Assembly (NCBI RefSeq): GCF_000149955.1
Contig: NC_030997.1
Location: forward strand, 1,658,714 to 1,722,713
DNA: 64,000 nucleotides
Reading direction: 5' to 3'
From: Fusarium oxysporum f. sp. lycopersici 4287
Lineage: Eukaryota > Ascomycota > Sordariomycetes > Hypocreales > Nectriaceae
Shown piece by piece: positions 43,210-53,182 of the stretch. Numbering within the stretch: the stretch's first letter is position 1; each line of letters begins with the position of its first letter. The translations under genes were made by a program, and so were the position numbers. The notes below the pieces were generated by a model. It had not been told where the DNA came from, ran no database searches, and saw only the letters and a list, made by a program, of their open reading frames with translations.

Positions 43210-44127
43210 TCAAGGGAACATGCCAGGTGGTCTATCCCATCCGTTATTTCCGCCCAGTCCTCGTCTCGGGCTACTGGCACTGGCAGTGGTGCTCGCAGTG
43301 GTGCAGTTGGGGCTGCTGGAGGGAGATTGTTTCGAAATCAGAGTTTCGACGGAATTGACTGCTTCATTTGCGATGAATCGCTGAATGAGGGCACATCCGC
43401 AGTCGCCGTGCCTCAGCAGCTGGAGCTTTAGTTGGTAAGCTGTTTCCCTCAGCTCGTTGCAGGAAGCAAATAGCTCTTTGTGCCGGTCCTGAAGCTTCTC
43501 CAGCTCGGCGTTCAACTTGTCTTGTTGCTCTTGCTTTCGCGCACGACAATTCGCCGCAGCTCTTCGGTTCCTCTCCAAAACCTTCATGTACCGTTTTTTC
43601 TCTTCCCTGTTGATTTCAGTCTTCGTCCTTCTTGCGTTCTTTTTGTCACTGGGCTTTCGTCTGTTTCTTTTCCTCCCCTCAGCCTTTGTAACCGGGGTCG
43701 TGCGGGTCTTGATGCTAGCGCTGACCTCAGGTGGAGTCGAGTTTGGGATCGAATCGGTGGCAGTGCTTAAGCTTCCGCGGTGGTCTTGCAGAATGCCCAA
43801 GGTTGCCTCTTCATACAGGCATGCTTGCTGTATTCGACTTTCAGGTTGAAAATATTCTTCGACGCTGTGCGTGCTGGACAGAGATCCTGATAACGGTGCA
43901 GAGTACAGTCCCTCATCATTCAGCATGCTGCCCGTAATAGCATCGCTCTCGCAGTGCTCGGAGGACGAAGGCGGTATCAATGTCCCAGGCATTGCGCATA
44001 TGTTGTAGAGAGTGTTGGATGAAATGTCCCAATCCCATGGGTGTAGACCTTCAGGCATGTCTCCCCAAGAGAGGCCATAATCAGGCTCATCTTGAGTATT
44101 AATGCCCCAGTCAATAATTGAAGTCAT
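43210..44127 (-). CDS. bZIP transcription factor (ATF/CREB-like)
   Basis: A single-exon protein of 305 residues from the Met at 44127 (the frame is open 84 codons further, but that part is hydrophobic and unlike coding sequence). Acidic/Ser-rich N-terminal half, then a Lys/Arg-rich lead (AEGRKRNRRKPSDKKNARR) and a bZIP at ~176-240: basic region VLERNRRAAANCRARKQEQ with the N-x7-R signature (N-R-R-A-A-A-N-C-R), leucine zipper with heptads through LNAELEKLQDRHKELFASC. The end has HGDCGCALIQRF, reminiscent of ATF2/AtfA relatives' H-x-x-C tail. Stress or development regulator by family, unproven. Confidence 0.85.
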   Translation of the reverse strand: MTSIIDWGINTQDEPDYGLSWGDMPEGLHPWDWDISSNTLYNICAMPGTLIPPSSSEHCESDAITGSMLNDEGLYSAPLSGSLSSTHSVEEYFQPESRIQQACLYEEATLGILQDHRGSLSTATDSIPNSTPPEVSASIKTRTTPVTKAEGRKRNRRKPSDKKNARRTKTEINREEKKRYMKVLERNRRAAANCRARKQEQQDKLNAELEKLQDRHKELFASCNELRETAYQLKLQLLRHGDCGCALIQRFIANEAVNSVETLISKQSPSSSPNCTTASTTASASSPRRGLGGNNGWDRPPGMFP

Positions 44128-46159
44128 TTGGAAGTGGAAGTACAGGCGAAATCTGCATATAACTGTCCAAGGATGTATTTCACTGCAACGATATAAATAA
44201 ATGCAAGGGTTTTTAAAACCAATATAGCTGTTTTTGCGAGTAATGAGGAAAGAACCTAGCAGTACCAAATTACTCATTAAACAGGACATGATGGAGATAT
44301 AAGCGATGTTATTGATCAATTCGGATGAATACCCTTTACCATTATCGTGCGACCTGGCGTTGGAGATCAATTGCAGCACGCATCAACGTGATTAGCCGCC
44401 GCCTTGCTTTCAGGGGTAACAATTTTGGCCTAGATCAATATGGTACCGATATGATCAGATCATGGGTTTATCCGGCCCAGTCACATATGAAAACTTTGGC
44501 AGTCATGATCAAGCATGCGGGGAGCCGGTCGTGGGACAACCACAAGAGCTGCATGCTTAGCATTGCACATCCAATTCAACGAGCATGATGTGGGTTATGA
44601 CATGATGGAGCTTTAATAAACCCTGTACCGAGGCCTAGATCTCGTTCTGAAGGTTGCATGTCTTGCATATTAGTATGTCGGTACGCCTGTCATAAGCTGC
44701 AATGGCGGAGACTCTTAATTATTGTCACCAATAAGCAAACAGTACGCCAGATCAGTGGCTACTTGAACCCCAAGCCAACTGATATGGATCACTATTCATA
44801 TTTTTTTCTAAGTCTACAGCAAAGCTGAGGTGAGGGCTGATGTCCCTGTATTCGTGCTACTCACAACATCGGGCTAGTTTCTCATATTATATTATTCTCA
44901 GAAACCTGCAGGTTTAATTGAGGTCCTTTGATGAGATGTAGCTGCTATACATTCTGCCAAACAGTTGCCTTGTTATAGGTGGTAGGTGTGGAGGATTGGG
45001 ATGCAAATGCTTATTGGCTTTGGCCAGCTGTCGTCCAGAATTGGTTTAATTAAGTTTCCCCACAGGCTTGGTTTGAGGTTATTCCGTCACCGAATGCACT
45101 AACGATTCCAGCGTTTATCAGCTCTTATCTATCACGTGCATCTCTTGCCTGTTCAACCAAATGTCTTACCCTGCATCTACGAGCAATAAGACAATAATGT
45201 GAAGCTATCGGCAACTTGCCTTTGCGTGAAATCCGAAGTCTTTTTAATAGCCTCAACACAACTATGAAACGTTACCCTTAGATGTTCCGCTCTACTATAA
45301 AACATAGTAGATGTAATTATATTATAACTCATAGTATATGCCCTGCTAAGTAAGACTTCCTTGTTACATCAATCTCCAACACTGTTCTTTATTAGCAATA
45401 TTGGAGGCTAGCAGAAGACTTGCCAACGGAAAAGGGGCTTCCATGCTACTTCAGCTTTACCTGATGCCTCAGGTTGCCGCGACAGAGCTACATGCCAGGC
45501 TGTCCTCATCACCTATAACATATCATATTCTATAAAAGGAGACCATGTCAACCCCTACGCCCAGGCCGCCACAGCCAGTCTTCACACATATCTGAGCTCT
45601 GTAACCTACCCTGTCATATCTTTAGCATATATAACCATAAAGAGCTGAGAGAATAAACAGGAAAGTGAGTCAATCTCACCGACAGAACCTGAAGTCGACG
45701 GACATCCCGACCTCCGTAACAAAGACAAGTTTGACCGCACGTACGAAGTGGACGCGAAAGGCAAGGGTCTTCGAGCAACTAGTGCTTCATTCAATACGCA
45801 CTTCTTCATCGGTTGTGTCTAAATACCGGGTTCCGTTGCAGAAGCGATGTCTTTTCCTTGTTGTGATGTTTTGGAGGCGCAGAGCAGGGACTGCAGCGAT
45901 GCTTCAGGACCATATACTTAAACGGTGACGTTTCTGTTTCTTGAAGAATTCAGGAATAAACTTCCTTCTCACTATTGCTCAAGCGACATTGCTGAGCTCG
46001 TACTACTGAACTTGCCGTCTCCCTCCTTCATTTCCCGCTGCCTTGACTATTGCCCTAGTGTAAGTAGTGCAGACCCCAGCCGAGCACAACTATGACTAAC
46101 GATCTAGCCCGCCAATACCACATTTGCATAAAACATTACAGCTTCAGACCCCACTCACG
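44128..46159. other. Intergenic, 2.0 kb, no gene seen
   Basis: AT-rich, with TATATTATAAC-like runs near 45310-45340. Small open frames only. Long upstream sequence for the bZIP gene. Confidence 0.5.
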
Positions 46160-46635
46160 ATGGTGGAATCCACAAACGCAGAACGTTTGGACTACTTGTG
46201 GGAGATGGCTTTGGCCATTCATGGAGGTATCATTGAGCACCTTGACGAGGACCATGAACTTGACAAACCTCTCATCGCGCACCTCAAAGAGATAGACCAC
46301 TTCATCATGGTCAAGAAGGGTTTGCAAAGCCGTCGTATCGATCAGGCTAGTGACAACGATAACCAACTTGCCGGGGGTACCACCCCTCCACGCAGCCACC
46401 AATCCCCTTTGACCATTGGGCACGTCAACAACCAGTCAATCAGCCCCCCAAGCCATCGTTCAGCAGCTTCCCTTCCCTTTTTGGTTCTTCTCCTGAACCG
46501 CAGTACACTAGAGCGTCGGCGCCAGCACGACGAAAAGTCGCTCGTCGGATCCCAGGAGAATCTCGAAATTCCAAAGCTCTGCGCGAGATGCGACGCGCAG
46601 TACCCTATGCAAGCTGGGTTGACAATCCCAAGTGA
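46160..46635 (+). CDS. Small hypothetical protein with basic C-terminus
   Basis: Exons 46160-46376 and 46436-46635 give 138 residues. Exon 1 encodes a helical domain (ERLDYLWEMALAIHGGIIEHL, DKPLIAHLKEIDHFIMVKKG). After a 59-nt intron, exon 2 encodes a Pro/Ser linker and a basic tail (TRASAPARRKVARRIPGES, then LREMRRAVPYASWVDNP). If the intron is ignored the frame continues for 201 codons in a less protein-like way; the spliced tail is far more plausible, but a single-base indel in the G5 run at 46373-46377 would give nearly the same result. No domain recognised; the tail could be nuclear or DNA/RNA-contacting. Confidence 0.5.
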
Positions 46636-47020
46636 AAGACGCGGAGCTGATGATCGGACAGTGAGAGGAAGGGGGGAATATTACATTGACTTTTGGTGTC
46701 GCAAAAGAATTGGAAACGTGAAGGGATAATGGAGGTTGCATCACTTTACAGATACCCAAGTTGGATCTCATTAGCGTCGGACATTTTCAGAGTCATTACA
46801 GCATTTAATTCTATGGCAAAAAATACAGTCATTCCTACGGCGTGCTGATTAACTTAGTGACCAAACAGCTGTTACTATTTTCCAGGACTTGTGTCAATTG
46901 ATCAGGTTATCATACTGATTCTTAGCACGTCAAGAACAACGTGGCTTGCTCCCAAGCTCTCGCTGACCAGATTTCACTTTGTTAAGAACTTGTGCCTAAT
47001 GCAAGAAAAAGCAAAAAGAA
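46636..47020. other. Intergenic before the tRNA
   Basis: No gene seen. Confidence 0.5.
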
Positions 47021-47092
47021 GGGCTCCTCCGGGGATTGAACCCGGGACCTCTCGCACCCAAAGCGAGAATCATACCTCTAGACCAAGAAGCC
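47021..47092 (-). tRNA. tRNA-Pro, anticodon TGG
   Basis: A 72-nt cloverleaf on the minus strand. Acceptor arm GGCTTCT pairs with AGGAGCC (one G-T wobble), discriminator C. D arm contains TGGTCTAGAGGTATGA (box A). Anticodon stem CTCGC/GCGAG encloses the loop TTTGGGT, giving anticodon TGG (codon CCA, proline). T arm CCCGGGTTCAATCCCCGG is a good box B. No intron. A T-rich run downstream on that strand (after 47020) fits a Pol III terminator. Confidence 0.9.
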
Positions 47093-47382
47093 GATTTTAG
47101 TAATCAGATATCAAAACTCTTGCCAAGGCAGTTTTATATTCAAACAGAGCATCCAACTCCAGCAATTTCCTTAAGATTTCGGCAATCCGATCTTGAGCAG
47201 CTATCATCTCACTGTCAGGCGACTGCAGATCGTTTGTTTTTTTGTCGCCCAATGTGAATATTCTGTTTTTTGTATTGCCTAGAGTCTCTAAAAATATCCA
47301 AGACACCATCAATAATGCATAGATCTTCAGTCAATCCGCCTCTGGTATTTGGGAATGACCTCAATATCACCCAGCTTGCTCA

Positions 47383-48272
47383 CTACTTGTTTCTAAACTT
47401 GGGAAGCATGACTCCAGAGATGGCGATTTTGATGAAGAACAGTGAGGTATAAAGAACAGTAGTTCTGTCAAATCGGCTCTCGAGCTTGTTCATCTTGTTC
47501 TGCTGGGTAATACGTTGGTCCTCAAGTGTTTATATTCGCCTTGCAGGGACTATAAGCTTTTTCTCAATAACAGGAGTGTCGTTCTCGCAGCCGCTCTCTG
47601 CGTCAATCTCATCTGTGGCCTTGTTGATGCTGACGTCAGTCAGAGATTCACCAACAGTCGCTCCTTTTGAGTTGGAATTGATGTATGGTTGGATGTTAGT
47701 CACTAACGCACAATATCGAAATAGGATGATCCCTGGCGAGACATGCTGAATGATATTGATGGCTTCTGATTGTGAGAATGCTGTGGTGTAGTAGTCAGTG
47801 AACTTGCAGCAAAATGGATTAAGAAGAAGACAACTACTGCGCAAGTTTGAGAAATATATACCTGTTACGGCGACTTTAATATGTCGGGATCTGAGTAGCG
47901 TTCAAGACCTCTTTGTCTGAGATTTGTTGTTCTTCGAGGTGAGGCATATAGAACGTATTCCCTGTTCTAATTTACCGTCTTTAGACCAAGTCTTGGCTTA
48001 ATTCCACAAAAGGTCAGTTCTCCAATATGACACCTGGGAATGATAAAGAAGAACTTTAGGCTTAGCCCAAGTATCAACAGTAACGTCGAATCGTAATACA
48101 TCGACAAACTCCATTAGCAAAATGAAAGAAAATTGACGCCTATTGGTCTCTGGGCTGCAGTACCTAGATAGCAAAGACATGTCGGACAGCACTGCCTTTT
48201 CTTTCTACATGGATAAACAAAGACCTGGAGATTGATAGTGTTCAGTCTATGTTTCTCTCACTTGCTTTTCAT
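47383..48272 (-). pseudogene. Multi-exon gene of unknown function with two premature TAA stops
   Basis: Four exons fit in phase: 48272-48262 (11 nt), 48163-48034, 47966-47862, 47802-47383. They total 666 nt, but the frame has TAA at 47867-47865 and again at 47532-47530, each followed by clearly protein-like sequence. Readable parts: CSPETNRRQFSFILLMEFVD, AKPKVLLYHSQ, RQRGLERYSDPDILKSP, SQSEAINIIQHVSPGIILF, and after the second stop a coiled-coil/membrane end (QNKMNKLESRFDRTT, SLFFIKIAISGVMLP). Both TAA could come from CAA by one C-to-T in a CA context. Downstream neighbour of the tRNA-Pro. Family not recognised. Confidence 0.55.
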
Positions 48273-49248
48273 TTCGCCCCTCCCAAGACTAAACTGATCG
48301 AATATGCCAAAGCTAGACTACTCTTTACTCAACGTTGCCCCTACCAAATGGTACGCGTGTACCCAACAGTAGGCAAAACTATGGAGGAGTGTCTTGGAAT
48401 CTTGAGTCGTGGCTGATATGCCAAGCGGACCCAAGAGCGAGCAAGTCACCATTAAGGGATGGCCACATTTAGTATCCGTATCAGGGCCAAAGCAAATATT
48501 GTCACTGGGCATCAGGACAGCCACAAATCCAATGGCTCAGCCAATTCGCGTCGTACAACATGAGAGAGACAAAAACATACTTTCAGCTGGCTCCATGCAG
48601 GGCTGTAGCAGAGAACAAGTGATTCAAGTGACGTGCACTTTAGAACTAAATGCAAGTATGACGGATAATTAAGTTTATACTCAAATTATCCTCGTTTGAT
48701 TCATGGAATGCACCTACTGGAATTTGAGCACGCGTCATAACACTGATCACCCCCACCCCATGGTTACACAAGATCTTACAGCGATGAGGCTGGGCATCGG
48801 AGATTAACAGACCGGGACTGGATGACGGAATCGACCGGGCCGCAGATAGGCAATTGCCGATGCAAGGGATTTGAGGTATGCCCCCATCAAAGCACAGCCT
48901 GGCTAATGTAAGGGATAGATGAAAGCTGAGCTGAAGATGTTGCTTTTTGTAAGACGGCCACTCCGTATCCAGGCGCATATGTGGCTTTTTTATCGCATCT
49001 GCAAATACCGATCTAGAGTCTGAGACATTCGGATGACATGTGATCGATATGTCTCAAGCCATCAGAAGGGAGGAACCGGACGGAGCGCTGTTTCGGGTGT
49101 TACTCAGGGTATTGAGATATGAAACATAAATAAGGGGCACAGCAACCAGATGATAAAACCGTGCCTCAGTCCTGATTGATCGTCATCTCCATCTATATCT
49201 CCAATACACTGCACAACTTGCTTGATAATCTATCTCTCTTTTCGAAAG
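48273..49248. other. Intergenic, no gene seen
   Basis: Open frames at 48409-48978 overlap on opposite strands and lack support. A CT-rich leader runs into the next ATG. Confidence 0.45.
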
Positions 49249-49434
49249 ATGCCTTCAACAGTTATCGTCGACAGTAAGATGCCTGGCGTTCGGTGCCCGA
49301 CTTGCGCCGCGGCTGGACAGGAAGTCTGGGTCATTCCAGGTCGCTGCTGTGGGATCTGTGGAACTGCTTGCGTGGGTGAGTAACCATTGACTTCAAGGGA
49401 CATTCGTGCTGTTCTGATACCATTGACAGACTGA
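49249..49434 (+). CDS. Predicted 43-residue two-CxxC microprotein
   Basis: Exons 49249-49375 and 49430-49434 encode a tiny protein: a short lead (STVIVDSKMPGVR) and two Cys knuckles, CPTC and CCGIC, 17 residues apart, ending GTACVD. That spacing suits a single zinc ribbon. The 54-nt intron leaves just GAC-TGA (with one base from exon 1); without splicing the protein ends one residue later, so the product is almost the same. The ATG follows a pyrimidine-rich leader with a TCGAAAG context. No signal peptide. Short length keeps confidence modest. Confidence 0.4.
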
Positions 49435-50668
49435 TGAAACTCATCCGAGTGATGTCCGACTTCACTCAGCGATAAAGCATAAATGACAGCCGGCCCCATA
49501 AGCTTCATAGTGTGAGGGACTACACACTTCTCTTTCCTATGGACTCAAGCTTGGACTTGAATCCCAACTTCTCTTCATCTGTCTACTGTTTCAGCGGTTA
49601 TCTTCCTGGATGATGTGACGCCACGATGACGAGGGCTTTGTTTATCGCTGGCTATACATAATCGCTTCGCTAGTATCGTCGTGCAACGGAACTAGTTTTG
49701 GCAGTACCCAAAGATGTGCTCGGCGGGTCTCGCTATGTCAAACCGCTCGTTCATTGCCCTTCTGTCACAGACGTGAACTTCCCGTCTCTCTATCGTTTGG
49801 CGCATCGGTCAGGTTGGCCTCAGTACACGCAGCCGATGCTAATTTTTGGGATTTGGATTCATTTGGTGTGTTATTGAGGTTGAATTGACAACCATGGTAT
49901 TTGATGACTGTGCGGCGAAGTAGTAGTTGGATGGATATGGCGCAAATTTAATAAGTGATGGAAGGAGCTGGGCTTTTTCAGAGGCTTGGGACGCATGAGT
50001 AGAAATGAAGATGTAGCAAGGACGTTATACGAATCATGTGAGGGCCTATTGCTCAGAACATATTGTTTGCTTTACTGTTACCGTCCAGTATAAACTCCTT
50101 GTAATTGCAAATCCATTCGGCTATATCTCTATATCAGAGAGTTCACACATACGACAGAATATTTTACCTTGCATACAGGGATCCGCCGACTCATAGAACC
50201 ACTTGCCGCTGTTGCCAAATCAGTCCCAGTCCATGAGGCGTGTCAGCCTGGCTCAACCATTGTTCACCCACCATTCGCGGTCAGCCTGCCCGAACAGCGC
50301 CGTACCCGAACGATTGTCCATCCGTAGAACTTCTACAGACTTCCATGCATCCGGTTCATACGCCTAAGCACGGATCCCAGCACTGTTCACTCGATGGTCT
50401 ATCTATGCATCGCTATGATCGTCAGGGACTTTATATTGTTCACTGCGACAACATGATTTCCATCGCGAAGCGAGCAGTGCCAAGATAGGTGGGTAAGGAA
50501 AGTGCGCGGAACATTTTAGCCAAGCGTACATGGTTTTAGTGTATGTAACAGTGATTATAAGTACAAGTAGTGCATCCTATAATAAAGACCGCCATAGGAC
50601 ATCAGTGTCAGTGACGACCACCAATAGAATCCACGACATCATCACCAAGTTCAGCGTCTTCTTTCAAA
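49435..50668. other. Intergenic, 1.2 kb, no gene seen
   Basis: Only short frames; upstream sequence of the next gene. Confidence 0.5.
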
Positions 50669-51466
50669 ATGGAAAAGCTTACTAAATCCCACCTCCGGGA
50701 AGTCGGAAATGAGCAGGTTAGTCAACGGATTCTGCAGTGGACAGATGGCAATGAGTCTTGCGACCAGAGCGACCCCAATACATCAATTCATTCACCCTCA
50801 AAGTCTAGTACCGACGGGTATGAGACTTCAATTGATTCCTTTTATACAGCTAGTGAAGGTGGGTCCGAGGAATCAGCTGCGACTGGCGGACGATCTGCGA
50901 TTCCTGAGCCCGCAACATCTGATGTTCTCATTGACACTCCGCAGCAGGAGACCTTTGAGGACGCAAGTGAAACAGTAAATCCGCACCCGTATTCGGCAAT
51001 AAACATGGACTTCGCCAGAGAGGCTATTTGCATCTATGAGATGATGAGAGAAGGCGTCATTGACGATGAGTGGAATAGCAAGTCCTGCCTCCTTACGCGC
51101 ACGCTCATCCATGATAGACCAGTCTCCTCGTCAGGGCGACTGGGCTGGCGCTGCAATGTCAACTATGGCCCTGATAATTTTTACACAGGCGCTGTCGTGG
51201 TACTGTTCATGCCTGATAGCGACTTTGTAAAGAAGATCAAGCAAGGCGAAGTCGTCTTTGATCAATCTACTGATATGAAGCCAGTTTCAGTTCTCATACA
51301 GACAATAGACCCTGACTTTTCTGGGCCCGAGAAAAGACTTGCCGGTCGAGTCTTGGCTTGGAAGGTTTGTGGTTCTGAGGATTGTGTCTGGATGGATCGG
51401 CAGGGTCATCCTATTAACCGAGGTGACCCAAAGGTGATTCCCAACATCATCCACCTGCTCAAGTGA
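50669..51466 (+). CDS. Hypothetical protein with disordered N-terminus and compact C-terminal domain
   Basis: A 265-residue single exon. Residues 1-105 are Ser/Thr/Glu-rich and probably disordered (HSPSKSSTDGYETSIDSFYT). Residues 110-265 look folded (EAICIYEMMREGVIDDEW, SGRLGWRCNVNYGPDNFYTG, VVLFMPDSDFVKKIKQGE, AGRVLAWKVCGSEDCVWMD). The last codons (HLLK, TGA) overlap a GTGAGT donor-like sequence, so a further exon is possible. No signal peptide; no family recognised. Confidence 0.55.
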   Translation: MEKLTKSHLREVGNEQVSQRILQWTDGNESCDQSDPNTSIHSPSKSSTDGYETSIDSFYTASEGGSEESAATGGRSAIPEPATSDVLIDTPQQETFEDASETVNPHPYSAINMDFAREAICIYEMMREGVIDDEWNSKSCLLTRTLIHDRPVSSSGRLGWRCNVNYGPDNFYTGAVVVLFMPDSDFVKKIKQGEVVFDQSTDMKPVSVLIQTIDPDFSGPEKRLAGRVLAWKVCGSEDCVWMDRQGHPINRGDPKVIPNIIHLLK

Positions 51467-51752
51467 GTAGTTTCTTTACATACGACTTGCTGGAGTAAGT
51501 ATGTTGTATTTTTATTTGTGAGAATTGTTTTCCTGTTACAATTCATATCGGATCAAGGAATGCTCAAGTGGGCAGGTCCTTGTACGCCTTTGTGTTACCC
51601 GTCAACCCAGCGGTATAGTATTGACTGATGGACTGATTTATGAGAATGAGAATGAATATATGAATTTCTAGAGTGGAGATTGTATGAGTCTTTGCGATGT
51701 ACTTTGTACAATGGAGAAACCAAATTAAAATCTTACAAGTGACCTGCAAGCA

Positions 51753-52732
51753 TTACCCCCGAAACTGACGAAAGGTATTCACTTCCCAGCCTTCCCCAAA
51801 AAATGCCCTGGGACGGAGCATATCCCCAGAGTATTGCGTGATTATAACCACTACATGAACAAATCCCCGATCTCGATTGTCATGGTGTTTTGGTCTGATA
51901 TCTCTCGTGTCAATGAGAAAGGTCGTCTCAATGCGCCTCCAGACCGTCAAGTCTGGGGAGACTAATGTGTTATGAGCAGTTTGAGCTCTACACCCCAAGG
52001 CTCAGTCGCAAAAACAAGAACTAATTCAAATAAGCTCATAACAGCCCAGATGGAAGTGAACGCCATGTCGAAGATCCAGAGGTTCAAGCAATAAGTATGA
52101 ATCCAAGCAGCGAGATATAAATCCCTCCACGAAATCCGCTGGCCTCTTTTTCTTTCCTCGAGCGTGTCGAAGTATTCTACAACTCGAGAGTAAAGTTGCC
52201 TTCGCACCCTGACTTTCGTCGCTCTTTTCTGTATCTCCAGAAACGTCTTGCGGCGATTGATTCTGTCGCGAACGATCGCTCGTGGTACCTCAGCCCATTC
52301 TGCGATTTCGGCAGACTGGTCCAAGTGGAGAGTGAGTTGTTCGCGTATTTGGTCCTTGAGGTCCTCTTGTTCGTCAAAAAGCCTCCTCAGCTCTCCTTTT
52401 GTCTTGTTTTTGAGAGGTGTAAGAATGGCGGACCAATTGTTGTTGGAGGTGGTACAGAATGCCCTTCCAAAGACTTGGAAGAGTATGACCCCGCCCAAAA
52501 AGGGTAATATATTTCCATACCATCGTGACACGCGGCTTGTTACGCCTAAGATCAAAGCGATGATGATAGTTATTAATACAATGTAGGCAGATATCATCAT
52601 TGCGTAGAGCAACGCTAACAACGCTAGGTCGCATGCTGCAGCGACTCCTTTAGCTATAATGATAATGAGAGTAAAGCTGGGCGCCATTGGCGCGATATAT
52701 CCGTGGGCAGGAATCGAGTTGTTGTATGTCAT
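51753..52732 (-). CDS. Multi-span membrane protein of unknown function
   Basis: The main frame (52732-51962) gives 256 residues: two or three N-terminal membrane segments (LALLALLYAMMISAYIVLIT; ILPFLGGVILFQVF), a charged cytosolic helix region of ~110 residues (LRRLFDEQEDLKDQIREQL; RDRINRRKTFLEIQKRATK), and a C-terminal membrane pair (AAWIHTYCLNLWIFDMAF; WAVMSLFELVLVFAT). It ends WGVELKLLITH. A neighbouring frame continues with sensible sequence to 51753 (VWRRIETTFLIDTRDI, RAFFGEGWEVNTFRQF). A 41-nt intron (GTGTAG..CCCCAG) near 51999-51959 would join them in phase but is unusually short. End uncertain; membrane topology fairly sure. Confidence 0.55.
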
Positions 52733-53182
52733 GGTAGGGTAGGGGAAGGATGGGTCCTATCATATAGAGAAATTATGTGTGTGTAATGTAAGCCGCGAGA
52801 ATGCTGGGGTTGATGGAAGCGACAGCTGACTGTGAAAAATGACTTGTGCTTAGGGCGGTAATAGTTGTTATGAAAGGAGGGAAGAAATGGAAGAGGAACT
52901 GGGGAGAGATGTGAGCTATATATACAGGTTAAAGGTAAATGTTAGATGTCTTGTATATGCAAGCAGATGCTCATACTCCTTGAAAGTGTAAGAACGATAA
53001 AATGTTGTATTTGATGCGTTGCCCTGATCTGTTTCACCGAGATATTAATAAGTTTTGCATAAACAAAACCTGAAGTGTGAGATACAAAGCCAAATCCTAT
53101 CAAGCATTTCTGTCAGTGAGGCTTAGATTTATTACAGTTAACCTCAGCCGCTAATGTGGCGACATTATTCTCAAGTTAAATC
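52733..53182. other. Intergenic
   Basis: AT-rich; no gene seen. Confidence 0.5.

Noticed and set aside
46377..46435. Frameshift in the G5 run of the 46-kb gene
   Set aside because: A normal 59-nt intron joins the frames in phase, so an indel is not required, though still possible.
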